Below, in pieces: positions 19,356 to 34,300 of a stretch of DNA of 64,000 nt. The position numbers were made by a program, and so were the translations under genes. Numbering within the stretch: the first letter of the stretch is position 1; each line of letters opens with the position of its first letter. The notes beneath the pieces are model-generated. The model worked only from the letters and a program-made list of their open reading frames with translations. It was not told the origin of the DNA and did no database searches. Source of the DNA: Tenrec ecaudatus (lineage: Eukaryota > Chordata > Mammalia > Afrosoricida > Tenrecidae); the NCBI RefSeq assembly GCF_050624435.1, contig NC_134539.1:142200025-142264024 (forward strand). Reading direction: 5' to 3'.

Positions 19356-22300
19356 CTGTGAGGAAGAAGACAAGGAGAGATAAGCTGTAATGTTCCCCTT
19401 TCCCATGCGATTGTGAACAGGGGTCTAGTTCTCTAGACACCGGAATGTTCTGGGAATCCCCGACATCACCTTAAAGGGGGCAGGCAAGTGGGTGGAGTGC
19501 TGGGGGGCAGCGTGACTCCTGGGCATCTTGGGGCCCTGGGTCACCTTGGCCGTCTCGGGGCTTCCAAAATTGGCAGCGTGAGCAGACCGGCTTCCTTGCC
19601 ATTGATCTCCGTGGATGGCGGCACCCCATGCCCGGTTTGCAGGCAGTGGGGGTGTGGGCCTTGTTAATTGGCCACTTGCCTCGCCACTGGCTTTTAAACA
19701 ATCAGTTGTATTCTCCGCCTGGCAGGAAGCAGCAGTCCCATCAAGGCTCTGGGCCCGCTCTTTTGTGTCACCGTGAGAGACGCCCATTGTGCCAGGCTGA
19801 AAGGGTGTGGGCTCCGGGGCAGAAGGGATGATGCTCTTCCGCAGAGAAGAGGGGCTTTGTGACAGGCTGAGGGCAAAACAAGGGGTGCTGGACACGGTTA
19901 CTGGGGCAACTGCCTGGCCAGTGCGGGGGCAGCTTTGGTTCCCGGTCCCCTTTCCGTGCCTCAGGACAGGCAGGGCCTCTCATGCCCCGCTGCAGAGGGA
20001 AGGCTGGCATTTCTCTTGGACTCAAAGGCAAGGGACCCACAGAAACCCTCCCTGCCACGGAGTGACCCCGACTGGACAGAGGCAAACCACCCCTGTGGCT
20101 TGCTGGGGTGGTCAATCTTTCCGGGAGCAGACAGCTGCAGTTTTCTCCTGCTGAGTGGCTGGTGGACTTGAACCACCCACTAGCCTTACTCCCTGGTGAA
20201 TGAACCCACCAGGACAGCGCCAGTCACCGCCTCTGTTTTCTCTGGGGTGCCAGGGATATCGCACTCTGCCTTTAGGTTCACGTCTGTGGCAGGTATCTAC
20301 TCTTATCTAACCAGCTCCCGTACTCTATGTTGGTAAGTTAGGAAGTTCTTCCAATCACGGACCCCATTTTGCTGGCTAGATGTGGCCCTTCTGGGTTTTG
20401 TAGAAATGATGTCAAAGGGGAGGGAGCCTGGAGAAGGTGCGCCCAGCCTCAAGACCGCACTTGTCTTCTAGGCCCACCCCTCCTATGGAGCACTAGACAA
20501 AGAAGGGAGTGGCTTCCAGAGACCATGAGAGGAAGGCCTGACACCCTTTGGTCCTTTGCCGAATGAATGCCCCCCGACCCCCATGACCACCACGTAGACC
20601 ACTCTGTAGTTGGTGGTCTTTGGATACTTTACAGTCACTGGGTGCTCCTAGCACTTCTAGTATCTGAGACATGGTCGCCGCCACTGAGTGTCTGTTTCTT
20701 CAGAGACAGGAGGAGGAGGCTTGGCCTTACTTTCCGAAAGCTCACAGGTCTATTGGGGAGACAAATTGCATATGGAATTGCTAGGTCCTTCAGGATCTCC
20801 CAGTGAGAGAAGCTCTTAAGCTCTCATTGCCAAGAGCCTCTAAATTTTGCTGGGCCTGGCTGGTTCTCTTGCCCAAGGGTGATTTTCTCATTACCTCCTG
20901 GTTCAACCGTTTGGGGAACCTGGTCTCTCAACTTGCCCATCAGCTCCTCAAGGAACGAGGGATCATGGAGTCTGTCTGATAGCTACCTTCCCTGACTCCC
21001 TCCTCTCAGCCTCCGGAACGGGCCGGGTCTGAATGAATGAGCATCACCATTAGCAAGCATTCATACCAGACCCTTAATAGACACAACCAAGCAGCCCGAG
21101 GGGGAATTAATTCTCCAGTTCTGGTAGCGCAGAGAGGGGGAAGGAGGGCTTCTCTCTCAACCTCGTGTCCCCTTTTTTGATAGACATCACAAGAAAATGA
21201 AAAAGAGAAACCCCACAGCAATCAAGTCAATTCTGACTCATGGTGACCCTATAGGGAGGTGAGAACTGTTCCGGTGGGTTTCCAAGACTGTTCGCTCTTG
21301 ACAAGAAGAGAGCTTTGACTGTCTCCTGAGGAGCGGCTGGTAGTTTCGAACTGCTGCACTACTGGTTAGTAGCTTACTGTGTAACCACACGGCCCCCAGG
21401 GCGCCTGTAAAGAAAACCCTGAGGCTCACATCCGGAAGAGTCTGAATTTGACAAAAGCCACCAGGTGCGCCTCTGAACTGGCACCTGCACTGTCTATGGC
21501 TTGGTGGTTTAAGTGGGTGGCAAGTATTTCGGGGTTGTGGCACAAACAGGGTGTTGCCTCGGCATTTCTCCTCCCTCCCACCCAAAATCCCAGCTTGCTC
21601 CTGGTGTCTCGGGCGTCTTCGCGCAAGGATGGTTTTATCACGAGCTGCCTGAAGGCCCTGGTTCCGGATCTTAGTTTTAATCCCTTGGGTACGACTGCTT
21701 GCGTCTTTTCATGTTTAGTTTCCCATCCTGGGGGCTACTGCTTGTGCTTGGATTAACTCACTGTGACACGGGGGCCATCTGTAACCTGTATCAGCTCTGA
21801 CTGCTTTGAAGTTCAATGCGCAGTAAAAAGTTCATTAAAAAGATGTGGGATCATGAAGATGAGGTTATAGAAATGTCAACAAAGGATCATTTCCTGCTTC
21901 CTGTACTTTCATTTGCTTTTTCCATTAAAAAAAAAAGATCTATTTCTCTAGGGAATGTATGTAACCATTAAAGCCATGGAACAGTCTAGGAAGGACAGGC
22001 CTGGGTCAAAAAGAGGGTGAGATTCCTGAGAAGATGTCTTGGCAAACACCCAATCCGTTTTCCTTAATTGAGAGCTCAAGGTCCAAGGGGAGACTTGAAG
22101 TCAGAAAAATAGGAACAAATCTCCAATTCTCACGGGTCACGGTTGGAACCCAGCATCCTTAATCAGATGACTCCGCATGGTCTGCAGGAAGGGCTGTCTG
22201 CTTGGAATCACTGGGTTCAACCGCCGAGCAGAGACTGAGGTCAGCAGATGCCATCTGTCCTTTTGAAGGAGGAGAGGAGAGAGAAAAAGGGAGACGACAC

Positions 22301-25300
22301 AAAAGAAGGACGAGTGGGATGGCACAGTGCCACTGAAATAGTTTCTTGGTGGCTTGTGTACTGACACCTTAGCTCACTTGACAGCCATGCCCTTCAAACA
22401 CAAGTCAAGGTCAACTTGTAAGACCCGAAGGCTGTGGGAGATTCCCAAAACTTACACGCATAGCAGGCTTTGGCATGACCTTAAGGGAAGTGTCCTCTCC
22501 CGGCAACTCTCCCTCCCAGCTTGGCCACAGAGAGGCATTCCATGAAGAAAGGGTGTTGTGGGTTGAACTGTGTCACCACCCCGAACCCCAATCTATACCA
22601 ATTCAGCAGAGCTGCGATTCCCAGCCAGCATTATGTAGTTTATCCATTATTTTGTAACGTGGTAAATGATAAACACCCACTGCTATGAAGTCAACAAGGC
22701 AGGATGCCGTCTCCAGGATTAGTTTGTATCTTAACGCCATCTCTTTTGAGATGTAGAAGAGAGTAAACCAGTGAGCAGAGACCGGAGAGATCTACTACCA
22801 CCCACAAGGACGAGCCAGGGATGAAGTGTATCCTTTGCACTCAAGGACCCAGTGCTGAGAACCTCCCACACCCAGGGAGGGGCGGGGGGCGAAGTTGATG
22901 TCAAGACCTAGGGATTTAGTCCAAGGAATGCCAGCTCCGCAGATGCTGAAAGGGGACAAAGGCCTTCTTCCTACATGGTGAGTGGCAGAGAGCAGAGGCC
23001 CTTCTCTAGCGGCGGCACCCTGACTTTGGACAATGAGAGAGAATACATTTCTGTTGATTAGAGCATCTCGCTGTCGCCGCACTAGAGAACTACAGCAGAA
23101 GCCCGCTGGCATTCATGGTGCTGACTTTACCACGACCAAGTGTGCTAGGACACTTTAGAGGTCAGCCAGTCCACGAGGATGATTCCGTCGAGGGTTAAGG
23201 ACGTTGCTAAGGCTAGCCACCAGTTGGTGGCAGAGTTCAAGTTCTCTCTCCACACACCCAGAGGGCCCAGGTTTTCTTGTTAGGAGGGCAGCTGCCGATG
23301 ACCATTTTGTTAATTACATCGCCACTTCCCTAATGACAAATGGTGAGACATCAGCACCTTTATTTCTTGGCAGTCTGTCTCCTCCAGCGGGGCACACATG
23401 CACACACTCGCACACAAGCGCACTAGCACAATAGACCCGGGGATGGAACACCAAACACACAGAGAGGACCCTCTTGTGCTCCGAATGCGATTTAACCAGC
23501 TCTCCCCCCTCCAAAGGTCTGGTTTTCACAGATCCTCCATGCCTGGGCAGTGGGCACTGTCAACCTCAGTCTCCATTTCCGTCACTGCCAGCAAGTCAAT
23601 TCCCACTCATCCCAGACCCTAGAGGGCGGGTTGGGGGGTGACGGCCCTGTGGGTTTCCGAGATGTAACTATGTCCCGGAGCAGAAAGCCATGTCCTCCTC
23701 CATTGGTGGTTTTGAACGGCTGACCTTGGGTTAACAGCCGGAGGCATAACCACTCTGCCACCACAGCGCCTCCTCTGTATCCTTGTTGTTGGCTTCTATT
23801 TTGAGAGGTAAATATCCGTGGAGACTCACATGATCACTGGTGACTGTTTAATGACTACTTATGTGTAATAGTAAACAATTATGTGATTATCACTTTTTAG
23901 CCAGAGGGCCATCGAGTCTATGCAACAGCTGCCAAGCCTTAGTCTTAACAATTGACAGTCTGCTGGTCTACCAAGTGACTGTGGGCCTCAGCATCGTGTG
24001 TATCCAATAACCAACGCTGCAAAGGTCTTTGAGCAGCTGCCCGATGGCCCTGGGTGCGAGCCCGACTTACCCTCTGTCTCCCGGCGGCACCGAAGTTGAG
24101 CCTCATGAGTTCAGCAAACCTCTGTTCATAAAGATGAAGCAGCAGCACCAGGTACAAGCCCGAATTCATCAGCTCATTCTGTGCCTACACATGAAAAACA
24201 TACGAAATATGCACGATCTAAATCAGGCGTAAGACACATCCGGACCGAGGGGCCTAGTAAAGACCCAAGACATTCCCAATGGCAGCCAACGCCCCAGGCC
24301 TCACCAAAGAGAAACAGTTCCGACCATCACGTGAGGGGTGAGTTCATTACATGGTGGACCACGCACAGCAGGCTCATTTTTAAGTTGGTAATTGTGTATG
24401 GCCCCCGAATGATGCGATCCAAAAAAAAGGTCCCCATCCCTGATTCTAAATCACGGAGTGGAGGGTCACAAGGTCAAGAGGTGCTAAGGAATGGGGCGGG
24501 AACCCTGTCCTATGATAAGTCCCACCTTCGGGACCAGAGATCACCCAGAGATGAGTGTTCTGAGAAAACCCCCTTCTCCAGCCCAGCCCAGCCCAGCAAT
24601 AATGAGGACGCTGTGGCATCTGCCGCACTTGGCGTTGGGAGTTTTGGGGAACCCGGGTCTGCTGGGATCCTGTTGTGGGGCTGAATGCTGGCCTCCAACA
24701 GCGATGTGTCCAAGTCCTACCCTCCGAACCTGTGGACGTGGCCTTGTTTGGGGGTAAAACGTCTTGGCAGATGCAATTAAGGATCTTGAGAGAACATCAT
24801 CTTGGATGTTCCGGGTGGCCCTCAAATCCAATGACACATCCTTATGAGGAAAAAGCTGAGGAAGAGGTTGGAGGCCGGCAGAGAAGGGCACGCAGAGATA
24901 CCCACAGAGAGGAGGCGGCCAGGAGAAGACAAAGCCAGAGCATGAAACCACCAGCAAGCAGAGTGTAGGGCCACCCGGAGCTGGAAAATGAGAGGAAGGG
25001 ATCCCCCTAGGAGCCTTTGGGTGGCGGGGGGAGCCCAGCTCAGTAGATGCCTTGCTTTCCGATTTCTGGCCTTCAGTATCCAAGAGAATATACGTTTCTA
25101 TTTTAAGTCGCCTCTACCAAAACCCCACTACCATCGAGTTGGTTCTGAGTCAGGCTGACCCTCTGTAGGGTACCTGAGGCTATAGCTCTTTACAGGAGCA
25201 AACAGCCTCAACTGTCTTTTGTGGAGCAGCTGGTGGGTTTGAGCCACTGACCTTGAGGTTAGTAGTCCAACGCTTACCTGACAGTGCCGCCAGGGCGCCC

Positions 25301-28300
25301 ATGAAGGAGCCTCATCTGTGGTGACTTACTATGACAACCTTAGGAAGCCAACAGGCGTCCCTGAGTGGTGTCGACAGTCCCTGCATTTGGCTGCTAACTG
25401 CAAGGTGGAAGGCTTCAGCACACCCAGCAGCTCCTCAGAACAAAGGCTTGGTGGTCTAAACTTCCCCCCTCCAAGCCCAAAACAAAACATAAAAACAAAC
25501 AAACAAAACCCAGCTGCTGTCCTATAAACTTTTAGCCAATTCTCAATGAAAAGTTGTTTTTTTTTTAATCCAGCCGCTGAAACCCTCTGGAGCATCATTC
25601 TACCCTGACCCACCCGGGGTGACCCATGAGCCAGTCAACTGGCTTTACTGGCAGGAAACAGAGACAGACCCCCCCATCACATGATGTGGGAGAGCGTGAC
25701 TCATTCATGAGCTGCTCTCAGACCAGCGGGATGCGGCCGTGGGGAGGGAAGAGTGGAGCACAGAACACGGATTAGTTGGCTCTAACATGAAGGCAGGCTT
25801 CTTGGAGGAGGTGGCCTTTGGCAGCTGTTGCTGGATGGAGGGCGGTGAGGTACATGTGTGTGGGGGTGTCCGACAGACAGAAACACCGGGTGCCAGGAAA
25901 GATGAAGGCATGAGAGAGCCCCGTATGTACTGGGCCAAATCCCCGTCTCCCTGGAGAGGCGGGAGGACACAGGGAGCCTGTTTCCAGCCTGTTGCCAGTG
26001 CTGAGTGTGACATCTTTGAGCAGAGGCCTCTCAGAAAGGCCGACTTGGATTGAGAGAGAGTCTGAGGGCCCAGGTGCCACTGTGGAGCATGGCTTCCCTG
26101 GATGCTTTGTTTGCAGAGAAAGGACCTGCATGCTGGACATTCCCCTCCTGACAGTTGGGCCTAACAATGGTCTCAGCTAAAGTCCCTGCCCCAGCTGGTG
26201 TGTGGGCAACGACCCTGAACTCCAGGACCCTCTGCCTGCAGGGGCTCAGCAGCATTGGCCTCAGTGCCTTGGCCTGGGTTCCTCGCAAGTGTCCTTCCTG
26301 TGGGCTTGTTGCATACGTCTGCTTTAAATAGCCGTCTCCCTTCTTGCCCCGGACCATATCCCTAATGTCCTTGATGGCCAAAGCCGCTTCCTTCAACTTC
26401 AAAGTCACTGCCATCGAGTCAATTCTGACTACTCATAGCGACCCCATGGACTGAGTAGAATGGCCACTGTGGGCTTCTGGGGCTGTCTACCTTTCTGGGA
26501 GCAGTGAGGCTCATTAGTCTCCCTCGGAGTGGCTGGTGGGTTTGAACTGCTGACCTTGTGGTTAGCAGCCCAACGTGTAACCCGCTAAGCCATGTCTCAT
26601 CAGTCTGGTCTTTGCTCCCACGGGAGCATGGTGCATGTTTCCTCTGTTCTCAGCGCTTCTGCCTGCTGGGAAGGCCTCGCCTTCCAGGGGGGCCCTTCAC
26701 AGGCCGCACACGTGGTGTTAGTAAGGATCCCCTTCCTGGGTGGGGGGTGAAGCAGCTGCGGGAACTGCTTTGAACTCCATCTGCCTTCAAGTCTCTCCCC
26801 AGGGGAGGGGCGTGGAGGTGCTCGGGAAGCGGGAAGCAGCCCGGCCCCAGGGACTAACATTCCCGGCAGAGGCCACGGCCCTTGCCATCACCCTCAGGGG
26901 AAGGCAGAGCTCCGTTTCCCAGGAGACTCCCAGCTTGGATTCGAGCCAGGGACCACTTCAGGGCATCAGCTGCCCGCCTGCCTTCTGCATCAGCCTGGGC
27001 CTAGCTCCCTGTTCCCATTAGATCAAGGAAGTTGGCGCTCAGCGCACCTTTTCCAGAACAAAGAAGCTGCCAGAAGAGACACTGAAGTCTAAGGACCTGA
27101 GCACGATCCTCCTAGATCTATGCCCGCTCTGGACCTTGGTGACTATGGGGCCCCCGGGCCACCACATTCTCCACCCACTACTGTCCCCGGGATCCTGCCC
27201 TGGAAGGCTCACGTCAGGAAACCTGGGCAGTTCAGCTACCTGTCTTGAGCTTTGACCATGTGTCCTGGGAGCTCTTGGCCTTGGTGTAGGGAGGATGGAG
27301 AGGTGGTGGCCTGCTTTTGCCTTTCTGTTTTAACTGCCTCATCTCAGGAGGGAGCCGGTGCCCACCTTCTTCCTGGAGGCTGCCCTGCTGCCACCTCTGA
27401 GGTTGTCCCTGGGGCCTTCCAAACGTGTCTTTCAGCCGGCTCCCCCAACAGCCGATGTCGGGTTCGGGTTTGGCCACCTGGGCTACCGCAGCTTCCCCTG
27501 CCCATGGCCCTGCCCAGCTCTCTCTCCACTGTGCCCTGGGTCAGGAGCCTTCCCGCAACACACCCTCTGGACACAGCAGGGAAAATCTATCGGCTAGAAA
27601 ATGGCTTGCAACTGTCAAGCTTTGGGGACGCGTGGGGAGGGGGCACTCAATAAGGCCCAGAGGCATGCAGCTGGGAAAATAGGCACTCATGTCTTCTGCA
27701 GATCAATGGGAAAGCCACTTGGAGCAGATTGTGTCTCTTCTCTGGTCTGTGGGAGGGGCCGTCATCGCGGCCCCTTTCCTTGGCATGGGACCTATAAAGG
27801 CTGGCAGCGCCACACGGGGGCTTGGCGCGCCCCTCACAGTGGGAGTTTGATCATTTGATCATCCACTGGGAGTCAGCCATGGAGCCCCCCCACTTACAAG
27901 TGGGAGGGACTTGGTATCAGAAAGTTCAGCCAAGGCCAAGTGAACTTGACCTTGGAGCCTTGATTACAGCTGGGGCTTCTTGGAGGGTGCAGGGATTCCT
28001 CATGAGGCTGCTGACCTCATTTGGCGGTTTGCCACAGCCAGGCCCTCCGGAGGCAGACAGACACCGTTGAGGCTCGCCAGGCAGTTCTACCCTGGCCTCC
28101 ACAGTTGCTATGAGTCCGTGCCAACCCGATGGCAGTGATTTTTCTGTTTTGTTTTCATTACAGCTACTCCCAACCCAGCGACTCATCTCCTGCTAACGCC
28201 CCTCCACTGTGCCCCTCTGTGCCCCAGACTGAAGAGGTGGGGTGGCAGTGGCCAGGAGGTGGCCCATGATTTCCACTCCATTGACATTCACTCTGGCCAA

Positions 28301-31300
28301 GAGCTTGGTGACCGAGGAGGGGACCCCTCCACGTCATTCACCAGAAGACGCTGACAGCACAGCACACCCTCTCTATCAACGTCTTCACATGTGGTCGGGA
28401 GAGGCTCCCGAGTCTGTGATTAGAGGGCTGCATGAGTCCGTGAGTCTGGAGACATCTGTCCTTGGCTGGGGTGGCTCAAGGGCAGGCCTGTGCTTCGGAG
28501 GGATTCTGCCACCAGCCTGCTGAGCCCATCCCTCTGCGGCACTGGGAAGCTGGTGGCCACTGCATGGTGGAAGAAGGCCTTCCCACCTCTCCCCAGGCAG
28601 GACATGCTGCCAGGTAAGGGGGGCAGCCTGGGGCCCTGGAGGGCTGTGACTTGGGCAACAAGTCTTAACTTCACAGGGTCACGGTGAATCCATTTAGAGG
28701 AAGGGAGCCTCCGTCCCGGCGGTTCCCCTGGCTTTGTGATAACATAAGCCCAGAGAAGCAAAAGGGGTATTCACCAAGCAAAACCATCTTATGAGACGCA
28801 AGACTTAAAGGCAGGATGCAGGGCGGCCTGCTGCCAGGGCCTGGGCCAGGTCTGCCGAGGTGTAGTACCTGGCACAGGGCCTGGGGTGCACACAGCAAGC
28901 TACAGGTGCTGGGCTCGCAGAAGGAAGAGAACAAGGCTTCATTTTGGCCCCAATGACGGCCCCTTGAGACATGACTTCCAACTTTAATGGGCACCAGGCT
29001 CCCCAGGAGCATCCGTGGGAGCACAGCTGCTGGGCGCACCTATACCCATCACTTCTGGGCTCAGTGGGGCCAGGATGGGAGCTGAGAAGGTACATTTCTA
29101 ACAAGTGCCCCAGTGATATCAATGCCACTGGTTTGGGCTCCACTGATTTTTGAGACCCACAGCTCTGAACGAAAGGGCCGGCAGTTGGCAGCCTCGGCCT
29201 CGATGTGGAGAAGCCAACCAGAAGAAAGACCCCCGCTGGTCACTCTCTCCAAGCCCGCCAACAGTGCCCAAAGGTCCGGCTCTGAGCTGTGGCCCAACGT
29301 CCAGGGAGATACCAGTCTCAGATGCCCAAGACTTGGCCACCACGGGTCTTAAACCTCTCTTTCACTCAGCAGCCCTCTGGGGCCCTGAGAGCAGGCAGAG
29401 GCTCTGCAGATGCTCCCTGAGCTGACTGTGCACCCTGACCCCCTTAGGGTCGCTTCCTTTGAAGGCAGCAGGCAGCTGTGTTGGGCTCCAGTGCAGGGTC
29501 TGACCTACAGTAAGCACTCGGCAAGTGTTTGCAGCGTCACCGCCACCCGCTACTGCTCTCTGTCTGGCAACCCAGCCCTTTTACAGTGGGTGAAGATGGT
29601 TCTGGGGGGAAAGGCATGGGACCACATTCATGGACCACTGCCTGGCAAAACAGTTTCAAGTCCACGAAGAAATGCTGAGATCATTAAGAATGCTATTCCA
29701 GGCCTTCCAGGAAGCAAATGATGGGTCATAATTGGATGAGCGACACGGAGGACCATTCCTGGTAAGAAAATGGCCTCAATCGGTCAATCAGCTTGTGTCA
29801 CGGTCACTTTCCCTAGAGCTGGCTGCGTGTCACTGCAGGGGGTGGTTGTATACCGAGTCAAGGGAGGAAGATGGTCCAGTAATCAACTTTAAAGGCTTTC
29901 TAGGAAATTTGGACTAAAAATCCAGAAATACACACACACACACACACACACACAAAGTCAATATTCTGTACTGTATATTTTACCATAGTCTCTCTCAACT
30001 GTGATAAAATGTGCATAATGTAAACTTTCATAAGCTTTATATATTTTAGATGGTATATGTTGATACCTGGACTCCCCCCAACCAATCACTTCAGAAGAAC
30101 TGGGCTTGGAGTTACAGTGTCAGCATTTCAACAGAACTTGACCGAAAAAGGGAGGGTGAGGGGGGAAGGAGGGTACATTACCGTAAAGGTCAAGTGTTAT
30201 TATCTCTGGTTGGTCAACCGCGGGAAATGGGTGTGTGTTTATGATTTTTGTAATTAGACTTAGGGGAGCCCTCAGTGGTGAAAATACATGGGGAAACCCC
30301 AACAAGCCAAGTTGGTTGCAAAGTTAGTTAGCTGTACGTGAGCACTGAGCCGAAACCAGCTGCAGGCCCTTTTTGGCTTGTTCCCTTCCTTGTGCACACC
30401 TCCATGTGACACCAGCCAGCTGGATGTGACACCAGCCAACCCGCTCCTCCTCAAAAAGCCCACTGCCAAAGCGTGGAAGGTATTGGGGGCTGGCTAAGAT
30501 TGCTCTGAGGAGCTCAGGTTTGGGAGGGAGAGGAAGGGATGGGGCCTCAGAGGCACAGAGGCAAACACCAACCCTCAGGGCCAGGCTGAGAGGCCTCCCC
30601 AAGTGGACTTCGTCCCTGGGTTGCCCCGAAGTTGTACAATGTCCTAGATAGCTTCATGCGGAGTGACAGTTCCCATCCCTCAGTCTTAACCCACAGGGCC
30701 TTACTGGGCGCATCTAAGTCCCACTTCTCTCGGGTCTCCAGTTTAACCCAGACTCTCAGCAAACGTATACCACTACATTCACAACGGGCCATCAGGACGC
30801 GAGAGTGTGAGCCCACCACGGCCACCCTTCCGCACATCAACATTGCAGTTGGTCCTGTGGCCGTGGTTCTCCCACCGGGTGGGTCTGTTAATCTTGTTTC
30901 CACCTGTGAGGATAATGAAGGACATTTTCCCAAAGACTTTGGTGGCCTGTCAGGTTCGCACTGAAACGAATTTAAAATCGTCCCCACTTCCGAGTAGGAT
31001 AATTACCGTGCGGGATCGTTTCCATTTCTCCTCCACATCTACTTTCTGCTTGGCTCTGTGCCTTCGAGGCTGACCTCCAAGGATTCATCCAGCAGGCTCC
31101 CTTGCCCTCTGCTTCTCTGTTGCGTTTGGCCAATGGGAGGCCCTGGCAGGAGGCCAGAGGGTGTGAGGGGTGGCAGTTCCCACTGGTCCCTCCCTGCAGG
31201 GCAGGGGCATGTGACGGTGGCAGCTTCCTTCTGTGGACCGCTGGCTGTCGACGGATCCCCTCCACCAGCGACAGCCCCCCGTCCCAGGACCACTCCCTCA

Positions 31301-34300
31301 CCGCAGGTCTATAGGTGGCCACCTTGCTGGTCCCTGAGGGCCTTGCAGTTCCTCGCTGCCTTCTCTTCCTGCCAACAATTTATTGTCCTTCGACCAGCTG
31401 TCGCCCATCACTCCATGTGCACATGCCATCAGCCCTTTCTACTCTAGCAGACGCCACCACTTTCCACGTTCTTTCTAGAATGAGCTTGCGGCTGGTCAGC
31501 TCAGCTAGGAGGCTGCAGGCAGATCTTGGCAGGCTCGGGGAACTTGGTTGGTTTAGCGGTGCACTTCCTGCCTGGTCCTTAGTGCACGCTGGCTTGCTCC
31601 CGAGGGGCCAAGACTCGGAGTCACTGAGCCCCTTCTTGTGCCTGGCCCGGAATCATGGGCTGTACGTGGGGTTTTGACTCCCTCCAGCCTTCCCCTGCCT
31701 GCAGCTCATGGATCGGAGATCCAGAGTTTCGGTTGCTCCGGCAAGGTCACAAGAAGGGACTCATTCTTGGGTTCAGACTTTGTTCAGCTGTCGTGTTTGC
31801 AACGGGCCAGGTCGCCTCTGGCTACAGAGCGCAGAGATGTTGGTTCACTGCAAAGAGCTGCTGCTGGCGGCGGCGGCCAGAAGCTATAAATATCGCCGGG
31901 AAAGGCACACACTCAGGCAGCAGCAGCTTGGCAGCAGCAGGACAGATAGAAATTTTTGAGACCGAAAGGGACCTTGGCTAGACCAGGCATCCCCTTAGAC
32001 TTTGGGACTGGCAAAATGTGTCGCGTCCTGTCACCCGGCCTCGTCTGGACACGTCCTTCTCAGCGAGCCTGCCAGGCTCCATTCTCCGGGATGACCTGTG
32101 CTTTGGGATGACCACGCGGACTGGATCTGCGCACCGGCTGGCACCCTGACCTCAGGCTCACAGAAGTCCTGGTTCCTGTTAGTATTTTGACTCCTGCGGT
32201 CTCGGGGGCTAAGGATGTGAGCCGGTTCTCTCCCTCACCACGGCTCCCGGTCTCTGCGGGGCAAGCCGCAGTGCTGAGGGGCCAAAAAATGAGAGGAAGT
32301 CATAGGCTGAATTTAGTTCTCAGGCAAGACTTTCTCTCTCTCTCATCCCCACCCCCCCCACCCCTCTCTGGACAATATCCCGAGGCCTATTTTCTGCGAT
32401 TCTGCATCGCTAATACGGCATTATGTCCACTATACCAAGTTCCTAGCTGTTCAAATATCCTCTGGGCTTGTCTCAGTTCTAGGGCTCTTATGTCTAGCAG
32501 CCTTAGTTTTTTGGTTTTTTTTTTGTTAAGAAACTGCAGAATTTCCCCGAATCATACAGTCCATTTTGACTCAGATTTGCTTCTTACAATAAATAATAGA
32601 AGTCTAGATACAGTTAATGAGCTGAGAATTGAAGTGACACTTTGATTGTTAGCCATGATTTGATAGTTTGAAAACGGTGCGCTCTCCATCGGGCTATCGG
32701 TCATTTGTTTCTAATCACGTTATGAGGGAGGTCAGTCTTCAATTATGACGGGAATGATGGGCAAGTTTTATTTGAAAACATATTGATTGATGGCTTATTA
32801 TGTGCCGGGCCTCTCCTTGATGAGGGTCATTCAACAGAAAGACCAGCTACATCTGTAATCAGCAGCTTTCTAGTAGCCGTGTTAAAATAAGCAAAACAAA
32901 ACACAAGTGAAATTCATTTTAACAATAGACTTTCTTGGACTCAATATATCTCAAATACTATCATTTTAATATGCAATGAATATAAAATTATGGATGTCAT
33001 CGTTGTTGTTTGTTTTGCACGTAGGCTGTGAGACGGGGTGTGTGAGTGGCCCACAGCACATTTCTGCCAGCTCTGGCTGCATCCTTCAAGGGACCACAAG
33101 TCCCACGGGTGACGTGTTGGGTGGGGGGGGTTGTCCAGTCCCACATGGAAGGGTGCTTGCTTGAGAGCTGGGTGATGAAGAGGAGCCCTGGTGGTGGGCA
33201 TTGTGGTTAGGAGCTGGGCTGTTGACCTCAAGTTTGCCCGTTCAAAACCACCAGCCTCTCTGTGGGAGAAACACGGGGCTTTCTACCTACTCCCGTAAAT
33301 GGTCACAGTCTTGGAAACGCACAGGGGCAGGTCAACCCCATCCAGTAGGGTTGGCAGGAGTCGGCATGGACTCGCTGAGTTCTCTGGGTGATGAACTGTT
33401 ATCCCAGGACCATCCAGGACTGACAACGGTGTTAAGAAGCACAGAGCAGGCCAAAGGTTAACTTATTTGGCTGCTAACCCAAAAGGTCTCTCTGAAGGTT
33501 CCAATCCACCTCGAGGCACCTCAGAATAAAGGCCTGGAGAATCGCTTCTCAAAAAGCAACCCTCAGGTCCACAGTTCCAAGCTGGCCTGCGAGGGGTTTC
33601 CAGCAGTGGGAATCGATTGCACCTGCAGCCACTCAACATGGTTCTCAATCTTGGGAAAAGCGGTTCCTCACGATCCCAGAGCTCCCTGGTTTTGAAAGGG
33701 GATTTCTCTCCGGGAACTTGACTTCAGGCTTTGCTCTTGTGGCCACTGCCCCTCCATTGATGTGGTGGCGCCCCATCCAGTGGAAATCCAGACTTAGCGC
33801 AGCCCTCCACGAGCGGAACTGCCCCCTGGGGCTTCCTGGGCTCCCGTCTTTATGGGAGCAGATGGCCACGTCTTGGCTCTCACAGAGCTTCTGATGGGTT
33901 TGAACCTGCAACGTTTCCAGTACCAGCCAAGCACTTTCATCGCTGTGCCATCAGAACTCCTGAAACTTAAGCGACTCCAGCAAGTTTTGTCTTGGAACGT
34001 GCTAGATTCTTTGCAGCTCCCTACTTTGGTTCTGACAGCCGGCTGGCTGACCATCAACCCAGGACCATCCAGACTTTCCAACTCTTCAGAGCTCTAGTGC
34101 CGTGGCCCACCACCACCACCACTCACTGCTGCCAAACCGATTCCAGCTTCCTAGGGTTTCCAAGGCTGTCAGTCTTTACAGGAGCAGAGAGCCTCATCTT
34201 TCTGCTTCAGAGCCACAGGCAGGTATGAACTGCCAACCTTTCGGTTAGCAGTTGCCAAAGAAGTGGGCTGGATGGGCACTCCATCTCCCCCCACACGAGG

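Larger units (their letters stand above)
19356..24070 (-). other. MARCHF10 last intron (4.7 kb)
   Basis: Contains reverse AfroSINEs at 21205-21405 and 23585-23770 and an LTR-like segment around 22555-23110. The remainder (19400-21190) is GC-rich and without a recognised feature. A chance open stretch with an acceptor-like tract at 22137-22259 (- strand) has no human match. Confidence 0.75.

Noticed and set aside
22137..22259. A - strand open stretch after a good polypyrimidine tract ([13 protein letters not shown]...), considered as the last MARCHF10 exon
   Set aside because: It shows no similarity to the human C-terminus, whereas the exon at 19254-19355 matches LSRNYPQPRTEENEN and fits the phase. 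Probably chance.
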